Assembly: GCF_020497125.1 (NCBI RefSeq)
Contig: NC_059094.1
Location: 2,521,733-2,585,732, forward strand
Reading direction: 5' to 3'
DNA length: 64,000 nucleotides
Source of the DNA: Mauremys mutica
Taxonomy: Eukaryota; Chordata; Testudines; Geoemydidae
The notes below the pieces were generated by a model. The model had not been told where the DNA came from. It saw only the letters and a program-made list of their open reading frames with translations, and made no database searches. Position numbers and translations under genes: made by a program. Of this stretch, positions 33,835 through 44,170 are shown in pieces. The first letter of the stretch is position 1; every line of letters begins with the position of its first letter.

Positions 33835-35781
33835 TGATGGAGTCCCAGAATCACAAAAGAGATCCAGCATGGACCAAACAGGAGGTACGGGATCTGATTG
33901 CTGTATGGGGAGATGAATCCATGCTATCAGAACTCTGTTCCAAAAGATGAAATGCCCAAACATTTGAAAAAAATCTCCAAGGGCATGAAGGACAGAGGCT
34001 ATAACAGGGACCCGCAGCAGTGCCGTGTGAAACTTAAGGAGCTGAGGCAAGCCTACCAAAAAGGCAAACGGCCACTCCACGTCAGAGCCCCAAACATGCC
34101 GCTTCTCTGATGAGCTGCATGCCATTCTAGGAGGCACAGCCACCACTACCCCAACCCTTTGCTTTGACTCCGTCAATGGAGTAGCATGCAACAGGGATGC
34201 GGTTTTGGGGGTGAGGAGGAGGAGGTTGAACATAGCTCAGAGCAAGCAAGCGGAGAAACGGTTTTCCCCAACAGCCAGGAACTGTTTCTTACCCTGGACC
34301 TGGAGCCAGTACCCCCCGAACCCACCCAAGGCTGCCTCCTGGACTCGCCAGGCAGAGAAGGGACCTCTGGTGAGTGTACCTTTGTAAATATTATACATGG
34401 TTTAAAAGGAAGCATGTTTAATGATTAATTTGTCCTGGCATTCACGGCCAATACAGCTACTGGAAAAGTCTGTTAATGTGTCTGGGGATGGAGCGGAAAT
34501 CCTCCTGGGACATCTCCATAAAGCTCTCCTGGATGTACTCCCAAAGCCTTTGCAAAAGGTTTCTGGGGAGGGCAGCTTTATTCCATCCTCCATGATAGGA
34601 CACTTTACCACGCCAGGCAAGTAGCACGTAGTCTGGACTCATTGCATAACACAGCGTATGGTCCCGGTGTTTGCTGGTATTCAAACAACATCCGTTCTTT
34701 ATCTCTCTCTGTTATTCTCAAGAGAGTGATATCATTCATGGTCACCTGGTTGAAATAGGTTGATTTTATTAAGGGGACATTCAGAGGTGCCCGTTCCTGC
34801 TGGGTTGTTTGCCTGTGGCTGAACAGAAATGTTCCTCGCTGTTAGCCACACAGTGGGGGGAGGGGTGAAGCGATCATCCCAGAGAATTGAGGGGGGTGTT
34901 AGTTGGGTTTGTGCTGCACATTAACCTGAAAACCACAGCCCCTCCTCTTAAATTGCCAACCCATTTTAAATGGACAACCCAATGGCTGCTTGGTATGGGA
35001 AATGAGGGCGCTGCTGTTTGAAACCATTCCCACATGTTATGAAGGTTAAAGACGCCAAAAGACTGTCTTTCCATGGCTGCCTGCAAGCCAAATTCTGTTG
35101 CCCTGCCCTGTGTGAGTGATCTCTCACACCAAACCAGCATACCCTACTCTCAATAAGAGGCAAAATGCAACCTTGTACCGAAAGCACATGTGCTATGTAA
35201 TGTTAACAGCAAGGTTTACCATGAAAGAGTCTACCCATTGTTCTCCTAAATGTCTTTTTAACTACCACACTCCCTTTTTTTTACTTCCACCAGCTGCAAA
35301 TTTTTCAACGCTCACACTATCTTCTCCTTCCCAGAGGCTAGTGAAGATTAGAAGGCAAAAAAAACACATTTGCGATTAAATGTTCTCTGAGCCCATGCAG
35401 TCCTCCCACACTGAAAGAGCACAGCAGAATGCATGGAGGCAGACAGTGTCAGAGTCCAGGAAAGCACAATATGAACGCGAGGACAGGTGTCGGGCTGAAG
35501 ATGATAGGTGGCGTCAGCTTGCTGACAGAAGGCAAGAGGCAATGGTGAGGATACTGGAGGAACAAACTAGTATGCTCCAGTGTATGGTTGAGGTTCAGGA
35601 AAGGCAGCATGAGCACAGACCGCTGCTACATCCCCTGTGTAACCAACCACCCTCCTCCCCAAGTTCCATAGTCTCCTCACCCAGAAGCTCAAGAACATGG
35701 TGGGGGGGCCTCCGGGCACCCAACTACTCCACCCCAGAGGACTGCCCAAGCAACAGAAAGCTGGCATTCAATAAGTTTTAA
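33835..35781 (+). pseudogene. Harbinger-1 Myb/SANT-like DNA-binding protein
   Basis: The N-terminal piece (about 33835-34390) reads DPAWTKQEVRDLIAVWGDES, then FEKISKGMKDRGYNRDPQQC and VKLKELRQAYQKGK. This is a trihelix/Myb-type domain with three helices and conserved tryptophans. An acidic region with EPVPPEPTQGCLLDSPG follows in another frame. After about 1 kb of AT-rich sequence, a C-terminal piece (35380-35781) reads REDRCRAEDDRWRQLADRRQ. Family knowledge: Harbinger elements encode such a protein beside the transposase. Frameshifts show it is dead; an intron in the 34390-35340 gap is possible. Confidence 0.72.
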
Positions 35782-36009
35782 AGTGCAGTGTGGCCTTGTC
35801 CTTCCCTCCTCCCCCACCCTACCCAGGCTACCTTGGCAGTTATCCCCCTATTTGTGGGATTAATAAAGAATGCATGAATGTGAAGCAACAATGACTTTAT
35901 TGCCTCTGCAAGTGGTGATCAAAGGGGGGAGGGGAGGGTGGTTAGCTTACAGGGAAGTAGAGTGAACCAAAGGGGGTAGGGGGGCATCAAGGAGAAACAA
36001 ACAGAACTT

Positions 36010-37355
36010 TCACATCGTAGCCTGGCCAGTCATGAAACTGGTTTTCAAAGCTTCTCTGATGCGCGCCGTGCCCTCCTGTACTATGCTAACTGCCCCGGTG
36101 TCTGGCTGCGCGTAATCAGCAGCCAGGCAATTTGCCTCAACCTCCCACCCCGCCATAACCATCTCCCCCTTATTCTCACAGATATTGTGGAGCACACAGC
36201 AAGCAGTAATAACAATGGGAATATTGGTTTCGCTGAGGTCTATCCGAGTCAGTAAACTGCGCCAGTGCACTTTTAAACATCCAAATGCACATTCTTCCAC
36301 CATTCTGCACTTGCTCAGCCTATAGTTGAACAGCTTCTGCCTGTGTACAGATTCATGAGCCATGGCATTAAGGGGTAGGCTGGGTCCCCAAGGATAACTA
36401 CAGGCATTTCAACATCCCCAACAGTTATTTTCTGGTCTGGGAAGAAAGTCCCTTGCTGCAGCTATTCAAACAGACCAGAGTCCCTGAAGATGCGAGCATC
36501 ATGTACCTTTCCCAGCCATCCCACGATGTTGGTGAAACGTTCTTTGTGATCCACCAGTGCATGCATCACCATTGAAAAAGTACCCCTTTCGGTTTATGTA
36601 CTCACTGCCTTGGTGCTCCGGTGCCAAGATAGGGATATGGGTTCTGTCTAGTTAGGGAATCCCATTGCAGCAAAGCCATCCACTGTGACCTGTACATTTC
36701 CCAGAGTCACCACCCTTGATATCAGCAGCTCTTTGATTGCATGGGCTACTTGGATCACAGCAGCCCCCACAGTAGATTTGCCCACTCCAAATTGATGCCC
36801 GACTGACCAGTAGCTGTCTGGCATTGCAAGCTTCCACAGGGCTATCACCACTCATGAACTGTGAGGGCTGCTCTCATCTTGGTATTCTGGTGCTTCAGGG
36901 CAGGGGAAAGCAAGTCACAAAGTTCCATGAAAGTGCCCTTATGCATGCGAAAGTTTCACAGCCACTGGGAATCGTCCCAGATACGCAACACTATGCGGTC
37001 CCACCTGTCTGTGCTTGTTTCCCGGGCCTAGAGTTGGCGTTCCACAGCATGAACCTGCCCCATTAACACCATGATGTCTACATTGCTGGGCCCCATACTT
37101 TGAGAGAAGTCTGTGTCCATGTCCTTATCACTCTTGTCACCGCGCTGCCGTCGCCTCCTCGCCTGGTTTTGCTTTTGCAGGTTCTGGTTCTGCATATACT
37201 GCAGGATAATGTGTTTGGTGTTTACAGTGCTCATAATTGCCGCCGTGATCTGAGCGGGCTCCATGCTTGCCCCATGCTATGGCATCTGCGCTGAAAAAAG
37301 GCATGAAATGATTGTCTGCCATTGCTCTGACGGAGGGAGGTACAACTGACGACAT
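36010..37355 (-). pseudogene. Harbinger-1 DDE transposase
   Basis: Minus-strand pieces in order: 37137-37355 and 37028-37264 (N-terminal, HCKHQTHYPAVYAEPE), 36648-36851 (VIALWKLAMPDSYWSVGHQF, GVGKSTVGAAVIQVAHAIKE), a decayed middle (36364-36647), and 36010-36363 (NYRLSKCRMVEECAFGCLKV, then HWRSLLTRIDL and ITACCVLHNICENKGE). This is the HARBI1-like DDE_Tnp_4 fold. Frameshifts and stops occur, so it is not active. It faces the Myb-like gene. Confidence 0.75.
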
Positions 37356-37435
37356 GGCTTACACGGAATTAAAATCAACAAAGGGGATGAGTTTGCATCA
37401 AGGAGAAGCACACACAACTGTCACACAGAATGGCC

Positions 37436-37508
37436 CCCTCTGGGATTGAGCTCAAAACCCTGGGTTTAGCAGGCCATTGCTCAACCACTGAGCTATCCCT
37501 CCCCCGAC
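37436..37508 (-). ncRNA. tRNA-derived SINE head
   Basis: The minus strand has a pol III A box TAGCTCAGTGGTTGAGC (37479-37495) and a degenerate B box GGTTTTGAGCTCAATCC (about 37443-37459). The anticodon arm and T arm pair poorly and no CCA end is seen. It therefore looks like the head of a tRNA-derived SINE, not a tRNA gene. Confidence 0.55.
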
Positions 37509-38347
37509 TATTGGGGGGGCAGGGAGCAAATGAATACAAAACAAATCTGGTCTCTTGTTTTGATCCACTCCATCTCTCTTATACATCTTAGGCTGGCAGC
37601 AGACGGTTCAGTACGACTGCTAGCCATTGTCATCTTCTGGCTGCTCACCAGAAGACGATGCAGTACAACTGCAGGCAGGACTGAATCTCCATGAGACGAA
37701 ACTTAAAAAGAGAATGACCTGAAGTCACTCCCATTTATGTCCAGGCACCCCGACAGACCTCACCGAGGTCTACCAGGAGCATCCATGTCTGCCCAGGCGC
37801 CCCTGACCAACCTCACCAAGGTTGGCTAAAAGAGCACCCAGGAGACGATGATGGCTACCAGTCGTAATGCACTGTCTGCTGCCAAAAGGCAATGAGCTGC
37901 TGTTGTGTAGCAATGCAGTACCACGTCTGCCAGCACCCAGGAGACGTACGGTGATGGTGAGCTGAGCAGGCTCCATGCTTCTTGTAGTATGGCATCTGCA
38001 TGGGTAACTCAGGAAAAAACACTCAAAACGATTGTCTGCCATTGCTTTCACGAGCAGGGGAGGCTGACGACATGTACCCAGAACCACCTGTGACAATGTT
38101 TTTGACCCATCAGGCATTGGGATTTCAATCCAGAATTCCAATGGGCAGTGGAGACTGCGGGAATTGTGGAATAGCTACCCACAGTGCAGTGCTCCGGAAG
38201 TTGACACTAGCCTCGGTACTGTGAATGCACTCCACCGAGTTAATGGTCTTAAGTGGGGACACACACATACAACTATATAAAATCGATTTCTAAAAAAAAT
38301 CAACTTCTATAAATTCAATCTAATTTTGTAGTGTAGGTATACCCTTA

Positions 38348-38575
38348 GTGATGAAGTTATAGTTAGTGATAAGTGGCGTAGTTAAGTTTTAGTTGGGGGT
38401 TAACCCCCACGCACACAAACACACACATTACTTTGTTCCCATCCCGGGGACCAGGGCATGCCTCTATCTCAGGGCTTCAAGTCATGCGAGTCCTGCCTGA
38501 ATCCCATGCCGAAGGGAGACCCACATGATTCCTGTCTAAAGTATCTTGGAGAGGGACAACAAGCCCAACAGGTGT
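38348..38575 (+). pseudogene. DIRS-C leader and gag start
   Basis: Follows Harbinger-1 directly (tgatgaagttatagttagtg). It then encodes a decayed gag start with cysteine-rich character around tcaagtcatgcgagtcctgc. It ends at a CR1 fragment. Confidence 0.45.
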
Positions 38576-38770
38576 AAGAGCATTGAGTACTTCAGGTTTT
38601 TCCACATCATCTGTCATAGGTTGCCTCCTCCATTCAGTAAGGGTCCCACACTTTCCCTGACCACCTTCTTGTTGCTAACATACCTGTAGAAACCCTTCTT
38701 GTTACCCTTCACATCCCTTTCTAGCTGCAACTCCAGTTGTGCTTTGGCCTGCCCCATGATTCCGGACCTC
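38575..38770 (-). mobile_element. CR1 fragment
   Basis: The inverse of the CR1 ORF2 linker and RT start. On the minus strand it includes [24 protein letters not shown] and [15 protein letters not shown] sequence. Both ends are truncated. Bases 38771-38870 may belong to the same piece. Confidence 0.65.
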
Positions 38771-38879
38771 CTCACGTAGGGCCATGGCCGCCTTCATCAC
38801 CCCAACCTGGAGTCTCGCCACCTCACTGCGTGGAAAAGCCATGGTTAAACTCATTAGAGTGCCAGTGTTCTCATTCAGT

Positions 38880-39528
38880 TAGGGAGGTTGTCCTAGTCGT
38901 GCCACTTACCTAGCCAAGTGGAAAAGGTTCTCTATTTGGTCCACACAGAAGGGAGTTCATCTGCTGCGGACCTCCATCCCCTTTATACTGGACTACTTAC
39001 TGTACTTAAAGCAGCAGTCTCATCAATCATGGTGCAATAATGCTATTTCCTCTTTCCACCTGGGTGCAGCAGGGTGGTAAGTATTTGCTAACCCCTTTGT
39101 TGGATGCTTCCTTAAAGGGCTAGACAGGCTGTACCCCCAGATCTTAACCTAGTTCTCTCAAGGCTCATGAAGCTCTTTCGAACCTCTAGCAACTTGTTCT
39201 CTGCTTTGTTCTCTGGTCCTGCTTTGAGCAGGGGGTTAGACTAGATGATTTCCTGAGGTCCCTGCTATTCTATGATTTACCTCTCTTGGAAAGTGGCGTT
39301 TCTTGTGGCTATAACTTCAGCCAGAAGAGTCTGAGCTCAAGGCTTTCCTATCTGAGCCTCCTTATACAGTGTTTTATAAGGACAAGGTGCAGTTGCGGCC
39401 GCACCCGGCCTTTCTCCCTAAAGTAATCTCACAATTTCATGCAAATCAGGACCTCTTTCTCCCAGTGTTCTTCCTAAAGCCGCATGCTAATGACAGGGAA
39501 TGCAAGCTCCATTCCCTAGATGCTAGAC
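38880..39528 (+). pseudogene. DIRS-C tyrosine recombinase, first parts
   Basis: 38880-39207 reads ATYLAKWKRFSIWSTQKGVH and a LTVLKAAVSSIMVQ-like segment. 39281-39528 reads SWKVAFLVAITSARRV-like sequence with a frameshift, then VFYKDKVQLRPHPAFLPKVI and FHANQDLFLPVFFLKPHAND. It is split by a CR1/SINE tail at 39208-39280 and by the hAT MITE at 39529. Frameshifts are present. Confidence 0.68.
39208..39280 (+). mobile_element. CR1-type 3' tail (CR1 or SINE end)
   Basis: Only the last ~70 bp of the CR1 3' UTR is present (tcctgctttgagcagggggt ... attctatgatt). It interrupts the DIRS-C recombinase. It could be an extremely truncated CR1 or the tail of a CR1-mobilised SINE. Confidence 0.7.
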
Positions 39529-39841
39529 CAGGGGTAGGCAACCTATGGCACGTGTGCCGAAGGTGGCACATGAGCTGATTTTCAGTGGTACACTCACTAC
39601 CCGGGTCCTGGCCACCGGTCCGGGAGGGCTCTGCATTTTAATTTAATTTTAGATGAAGCTTCTTAAACATTTTAGAAACCTTATTTACTTTACATACAAC
39701 AATATTTGAATTATATATTATAGACTTATAGAAAGAGACCTTCTAAAAAACGTTAAAATGTATTACTGGCACGCAAAACCTTAAATTAGAGTGAATAAAT
39801 GAAGACTCGGCACGCCACTTCTGAAAGGTTGCCGACTCCTG
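39529..39841 (+). mobile_element. hAT MITE, copy 1 (313 bp)
   Basis: The ends caggggtaggcaacctatgg and ...aaaggttgccgactcctg form terminal inverted repeats. A perfect 8-bp duplication tgctagac flanks it (39521-39528 and 39842-39849). It has no coding capacity. It is the same family as 57548-57855, in the opposite orientation. Confidence 0.87.
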
Positions 39842-40210
39842 TGCTAGACGCACACTGTTTTTTTACATTGAATGGACAAAACCATTTAAGAAGTCGACAA
39901 CTCTTCATCGCCATTGCTGAGAGAATGAAAGGGCTGTCAGTCTCATCCCAACGAATCTCGTCTTGGATCACAGCCTGTATCAGGATGTGCTATGACCTGG
40001 CAAAGATAACGGCCCCAGCATTGACAGCGCACTCCATGAGAGCACAAGCTTCATCTGCAGCGTTCCTGGCGCAGGTTCCTATTCAGGACATCTGCAGGGC
40101 GGCAACGTGGTCATCTATTCATACCTTTACGTCACACTACGCCATCACACGGCAGGCTAGGAACAATGCTGCATTTGTTAGAGTAGTGCTTCAGTCTTCA
40201 ACTCAGTAAA
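39842..40210 (+). pseudogene. DIRS-C tyrosine recombinase, C-terminus
   Basis: An open stretch reads KPFKKSRQLFIAIAERMKGL, SVSSQRISSWITACI, LTAHSMRAQASSAAFLAQVP and IQDICRAATWSSIHTFTSHY. The H-S-x-R (HSMR) box and the tyrosine of SHYAI match the catalytic C-terminal part of tyrosine recombinases. It ends at a natural stop (TAA, 40207-40209). This is the best-preserved DIRS gene end in the window. Confidence 0.75.
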
Positions 40211-40270
40211 CTCCAACCCCTCCTCCGGGGGGCAGCTTGGGAATCTCCTAATTGGAATTGACATGAACAA

Positions 40271-41639
40271 TGTCAGGGAACTACAGGCCAGTCAGTCTCA
40301 CCTCAGTCCCTGGAAAAATCATGGAACAGGTCCTCAAGGAATCAATTCTGAACCACTTAAAGGAGGGGAAAATGATCAGGAACAGTCAGCATGGATTCAC
40401 CAAGGGCAAGTCATGCCTGACTAACCTAATTGCCTTCTATGATGAGATAACCGGCTCTGTGGATGAGGGGAAAGCAGTGGATGTGCTATTTCTGGACTTT
40501 AGCAAAGCTTTTGATACAGTCTCCCACAGTATTCTTGCCAGCAAGTTAAAGAAGTCTGGGCTGGATGAATGGACGGTAAGGTGGATAGAAAACTGGCTAG
40601 ATGGTCGGGCTCAATGGGTAGTGATCAATGGTTCCATGTCTAGTTGGCAGCCGGTATCAAGTGGAGTGCCCCAAGGGTCGGTGCTGGGGCCGGTTTTGTT
40701 CAATATCTTCATTAACGATCTAGAGGATGGTGTGGACTGCACCCTTAGCAAGTTTGCAGATGACACTAAACTGGGAGGAGTGGTTGATACGCTGGAGGGT
40801 AGGGCTAGGATACAGAGGGACCTAGACAAATTAGAGGATTGGGCCAAAAGAAATATGATGAGGTTCAACAAGGACAAGTGCAGAGTCCTGCACTTAGGAC
40901 GGAAGAATCCCATGCACTGCTACAGACTAGGGACCGAATGGCTGGGCAGCAGTTCTGCAGAAAAGGACCTAGGGGTTAAGGTGGACGAAAAGCTGAATAT
41001 GAGTCAACGGTGTGCCCTTGTTGCCAAGAAGGCTAATGGCATTTTGGGTTGTATAAGTAGGGGCATTTCCAGCAGATCGAGGGACGTGATCATTCCCCTC
41101 TATTCAGCACTGGTGAGGCCTCATCTGGAGTACTGTGTCCAGTTTGGGGCCCCACACTACAAGAAGGATGTGGATAAATTGGAGAGAGTCCAGCAGAGGG
41201 TAACAAAAATGATTAGGGGGCTGGAGCACATGACTTATGAGGAGAGGCTGAGGGAACTGAGATTGTTTAACCTGCAGAAGAGAAGAATGAGGGGGGATTT
41301 GATAGCTGCTTTCAACTACCTGAAAGGGGGTTCCAAAGAGGAGGGATCTAGACTGTTCTCAGTGGTAGAAGATGACAGAACAAGGAGTAATGGTCTCAAG
41401 TTGCAGAGGGGGAGGTTTAGGTTGGACATTAGGAAAAACTTTTTCACTAGTAGGCTGGTGAAGAACTGGAATGGGTTACCTAGGGAGGTGGTGGAATCTC
41501 CTTCCTTAGAGGTTTTTAAGGTCAGGCTTGACAAAGCCCTGGCTGGGATGATTTAGCTGGGTTTGGTCCTGCTTTGAGCAGGGGGTTGGACTAGATGACC
41601 TCCTGAGGTCCCTTCCAACCCTGAGATTCTATGATTCTA
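40271..41639 (+). mobile_element. CR1 LINE, 5'-truncated
   Basis: Inserted in the DIRS-C right end: the flank gacatgaacaa is followed after the insert by tcactctaagaaaaaa, which joins to the usual DIRS end. It ends in the CR1 tail attctatgattct. Same subfamily as 10107-14341. Confidence 0.88.
40274..41556 (+). pseudogene. CR1 ORF2 RT fragment, uninterrupted
   Basis: About 427 residues of CR1 RT without a stop: [69 protein letters not shown], the catalytic FADDTKLGG and the C-terminus LDKALAGMI. The endonuclease and N-terminal RT are missing by 5' truncation, so it is not a functional gene. The first ATG (40270) lies at the junction with DIRS-C. Confidence 0.87.
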
Positions 41640-41652
41640 ATCACTCTAAGAA

Positions 41653-41958
41653 AAAAAACGGTTACCTACCTTTCATAACTGTTCTTTGAGATGTGTTGCT
41701 CATGTCCATTCCAAGACCCACCCACCTCTCCTCTGTTGGAGTATACAGCAAGAAGGAACTGAAGAGGCAGCAGGTCAGCAGGGACCTATATACGCCACCA
41801 TGAAGGTGCCACTCCAGGCGGCTCCACAGTCGACCCGATGCATATTGCTAGGGAAAAACCTTCCGGCAATCGTGCGTGTGGCGCGCACACACCTACTTGG
41901 AATGGACATGAGCAACACATCTCGAAGAACAGTTATGAAAGGTAGGTAACCGTTTTTT
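41653..41958. repeat. DIRS-C right terminal repeat, fold-back structure
   Basis: The arms 41653-41715 and 41896-41958 are 63-nt inverted repeats with one mismatch. They read aaaaaacggttacctacctt... and its inverse. The 180-bp centre includes accttccggcaatcgtgcgt and is the inverse of the left terminal repeat at 32195-32410. Short relatives occur at 25318-25602 and 18031-18205. Confidence 0.82.
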
Positions 41959-43723
41959 CCTTATTCATTTTCTCTACAGCATTCACGATTGTATGGATCT
42001 CTTATCATATCCCTCCCCCTTAGTTGTCTCTTTTCCAAGTTGAACAGTCCCAGTCTTTTTAATCTCATAGTCCTAATCATTTTTGTTGTCCTCTATCTTT
42101 TCCACTTCTAATATATCTTTTTTGAGTTGGGATGACCAGAACTGCACGATTTATTCAAGGTGTGTTCGTGTCATGGGTTTTTATAGTGGCAATATGATAT
42201 TTTCTTATATCTATTCCTTTTCTAATGCTTCCTAACATTCTGTTAGCTTTTTGGACTGCGACTGTACATTGGATGTTTTCAAAGAACTATCCACAATGAC
42301 TCCAAGATCTCTTTCTTGAGTGGTAACTTAATTTAGATCCCTTCGTTTGTATGGGACTGTGTGTTCCAGTGTGCATTAGTCTGCATTTGTCAACATTGAA
42401 TTTCATCTGCCATTTTGTTGCCCAGTCATCCAGTTTTGTAAGATCGGTTTGTAACTTCACAGTCTGCTTTGGACTTAACTATCTTGAGTAATTTAGTATC
42501 GTTTGCAAACTTCGCCACCACACTGTTTACCCTTTTTTCCAGATCACTCATGAATATGTTGAACAGCACTGGTCCAAGTACATATTCTTTTATTGTGAAA
42601 ACTGACCATTTTATTCCTACCTTTTGTTTCCTGTTAGCCAGTTACTGATCCATAAGAGGATCTTCCCTCTTATCCCATGACTGCTTATTTTGCTTGAAAG
42701 ACTTTGGTGAGGGATGTTGTCAAAAGCTTTTTGAATATCTAAGTACACTATATCCACTGGATCCCCCCTCCCCAATGCTTGTTGACACCCTCCAAGAATT
42801 TTAATAGATTGGTGAGACATGATTTCTCTTTATAAAAGCTGTATCGATCTTCCCCGACATACTGTGTTCATCTATATGTCTGATAATTGTTGTTTACTGT
42901 TGTTTCAATCAATTTGCCTGGTACTGAAGTTAGGCTCACTGGCCTATAATGCCACAATTGGCTCTGGTGTCTTTAAAAAAATCACCAGTCATCTGGCACA
43001 TGCTGATTGAAGTGATAGATTACATACTACAGTTAGTAGTCGAGCCATTTCATATTTGAGTTCGTTCAGAACTTGGGTGAAGACCATCTGCTCCTATTGA
43101 CTTATTGCTGTTTAATTTATCAGTTTGTTCCAAAACCTCCTCTGATGGCACCTGCATCTGGAACAGTTCCTCAGATTTGTCACCTAAAAAGAATGGGTCA
43201 GTTATGGGAATCTCCCTCACATCCTCTGCAGTGAAGACCAATGCAAACAATTAATTTAGCTTCTCTTCAATGACCTTGTTTTCCTTGAGCGCTTCTTTAG
43301 CATCTTGTTTGTCCAATGGTCCTGCTGATTGTTTGGCAAGCTTCCTGCTCCTGAGATACTTTAAAAAATCATTTGCTCTTAGTTTTTGTGTCTTTTGCTA
43401 GTCGCTCTTCAAATTCTTTTTTGGCCTGCCAAATTATACTTTTACACTTGCCAGAGTTTATGCTTCTATTTTCCTCAGTAGGATTGACTTTCAGTTTTTA
43501 AAGGATGCCTTTTTTTCCTCTAACCGTGTTTTTTCTCTGCTGTTTAGCTGTTTTTTTGGTACTCTTACTGTTTGTTTTATTTTATTTGGGGTATACATAT
43601 ACTTTGAGCCTTTATTACGGTGTTTTCCTGCAGCTTGCAGCCATTTCTGTCTTGTGATTGTTCCTTTTATTTCTGTTTAACTAGCTTCTTAATTTTTGTG
43701 CGGAATTGAGCCAATCAGCTCTT

Positions 43724-44038
43724 TCATTTCTCTCCCATCCACTCCCAGTTCCTGTGTGCCCATGGAGTTGTCAGCTGCACAAGTAAGACATACATGAAGG
43801 GAGCCCACCCATTCCAGACAAAGAGCAGATAGGATGGCAGGTGCATATGGGAGTAGTCTGCTAAAGCAGGAGACAGAGCTGCAAAGGCTGGAATGAGAAC
43901 AAAGGCCATAAAGTGGATATTTTTGGATGTGTAGTAGAAGTGACAGGTGTGACAAAGAGAAACAATTCCAACATATGTGAGAGCTCCATGCTGAATTTGT
44001 TTTAGGGTTTCTCTAATTTTTTTACCCCGATGGGACAT
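43724..44038 (-). CDS. Unrecognised 104-aa frame with hydrophobic segments
   Basis: I do not recognise this product. The minus strand gives 104 residues starting MSHRGKKIRETLKQIQ. Hydrophobic stretches follow around FMAFVLIPAFAALSPALA and LPSYLLFVWNGWAPFMYVLL, and the end is WAHRNWEWMGEK. It could be a small two-pass membrane protein, a decayed exon or a chance frame. It lies between an old CR1 and an AC microsatellite, where no known transposon sequence was recognised. No splice sites or promoter could be assigned. Confidence 0.2.
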   Translation of the reverse strand: MSHRGKKIRETLKQIQHGALTYVGIVSLCHTCHFYYTSKNIHFMAFVLIPAFAALSPALADYSHMHLPSYLLFVWNGWAPFMYVLLVQLTTPWAHRNWEWMGEK

Positions 44039-44114
44039 TATATGTTATCTTATTTATTTTAGTCAGGATGGTTGTGGGGTCTTAATTTATGTCACAGGTT
44101 GTAGTAGTAACATA

Positions 44115-44118
<4 letters not shown>

Positions 44119-44168
<50 letters not shown>
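44119..44168. repeat. (AC)n microsatellite
   Basis: 25 uninterrupted AC units. Bases 44040-44118 and 44169-44677 show nothing recognisable. Confidence 0.97.

Positions 44169-44170
<2 letters not shown>

Larger units (their letters stand above)
33456..38344. mobile_element. Harbinger-1: PIF/Harbinger DNA transposon
   Basis: The imperfect terminal inverted repeats include tctacactacgagtttag at the left and the inverse of ttttgtagtgtaggtat at the right. The 3-bp duplication TTA flanks it (33453-33455 and 38345-38347), as expected for this superfamily. It carries two convergent decayed genes, a Myb/SANT-like protein on + and a DDE transposase on -. A tRNA-like SINE head lies at 37436-37508. It is inserted in the DIRS-C leader. 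Confidence 0.83.
32195..41958 (+). mobile_element. DIRS-C: DIRS1-like retrotransposon, multiply interrupted
   Basis: Left terminal repeat 32195-32410, leader and gag start about 38348-38575, recombinase pieces 38880-39207, 39281-39528 and 39842-40210, right end 40211-40270 and 41640-41958. The gaps hold a CR1 (32411-33410), a Harbinger transposon (33456-38344), a CR1 piece, a CR1/SINE tail, a hAT MITE and a CR1 (40271-41639). Most of gag and all of RT/RNase H are missing, probably by deletion. Confidence 0.72.
31919..43702 (-). mobile_element. Old CR1 split by DIRS-C
   Basis: The 3' end lies at 31919-32194 and the rest at 41959-43702. The two halves join at the same point of the CR1 sequence (about gataaataa then ccttattcattttctctaca) as the intact copy around 49665-49700. 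The right half encodes a heavily decayed RT (for example a PHQSL.SKISSHGI-like box and [13 protein letters not shown] remains). The element begins about 220 bp beyond the ZMPSTE24 polyadenylation signals. Confidence 0.75.

Noticed and set aside
37436..37508. Functional tRNA gene
   Set aside because: The D arm looks good, but the anticodon and T arms pair poorly and the B box is degenerate. It is more likely a SINE head.
44119..44168. CRISPR-like or satellite array
   Set aside because: It is a plain (AC)n microsatellite without spacers. No repeat-spacer structure was seen anywhere in the window.
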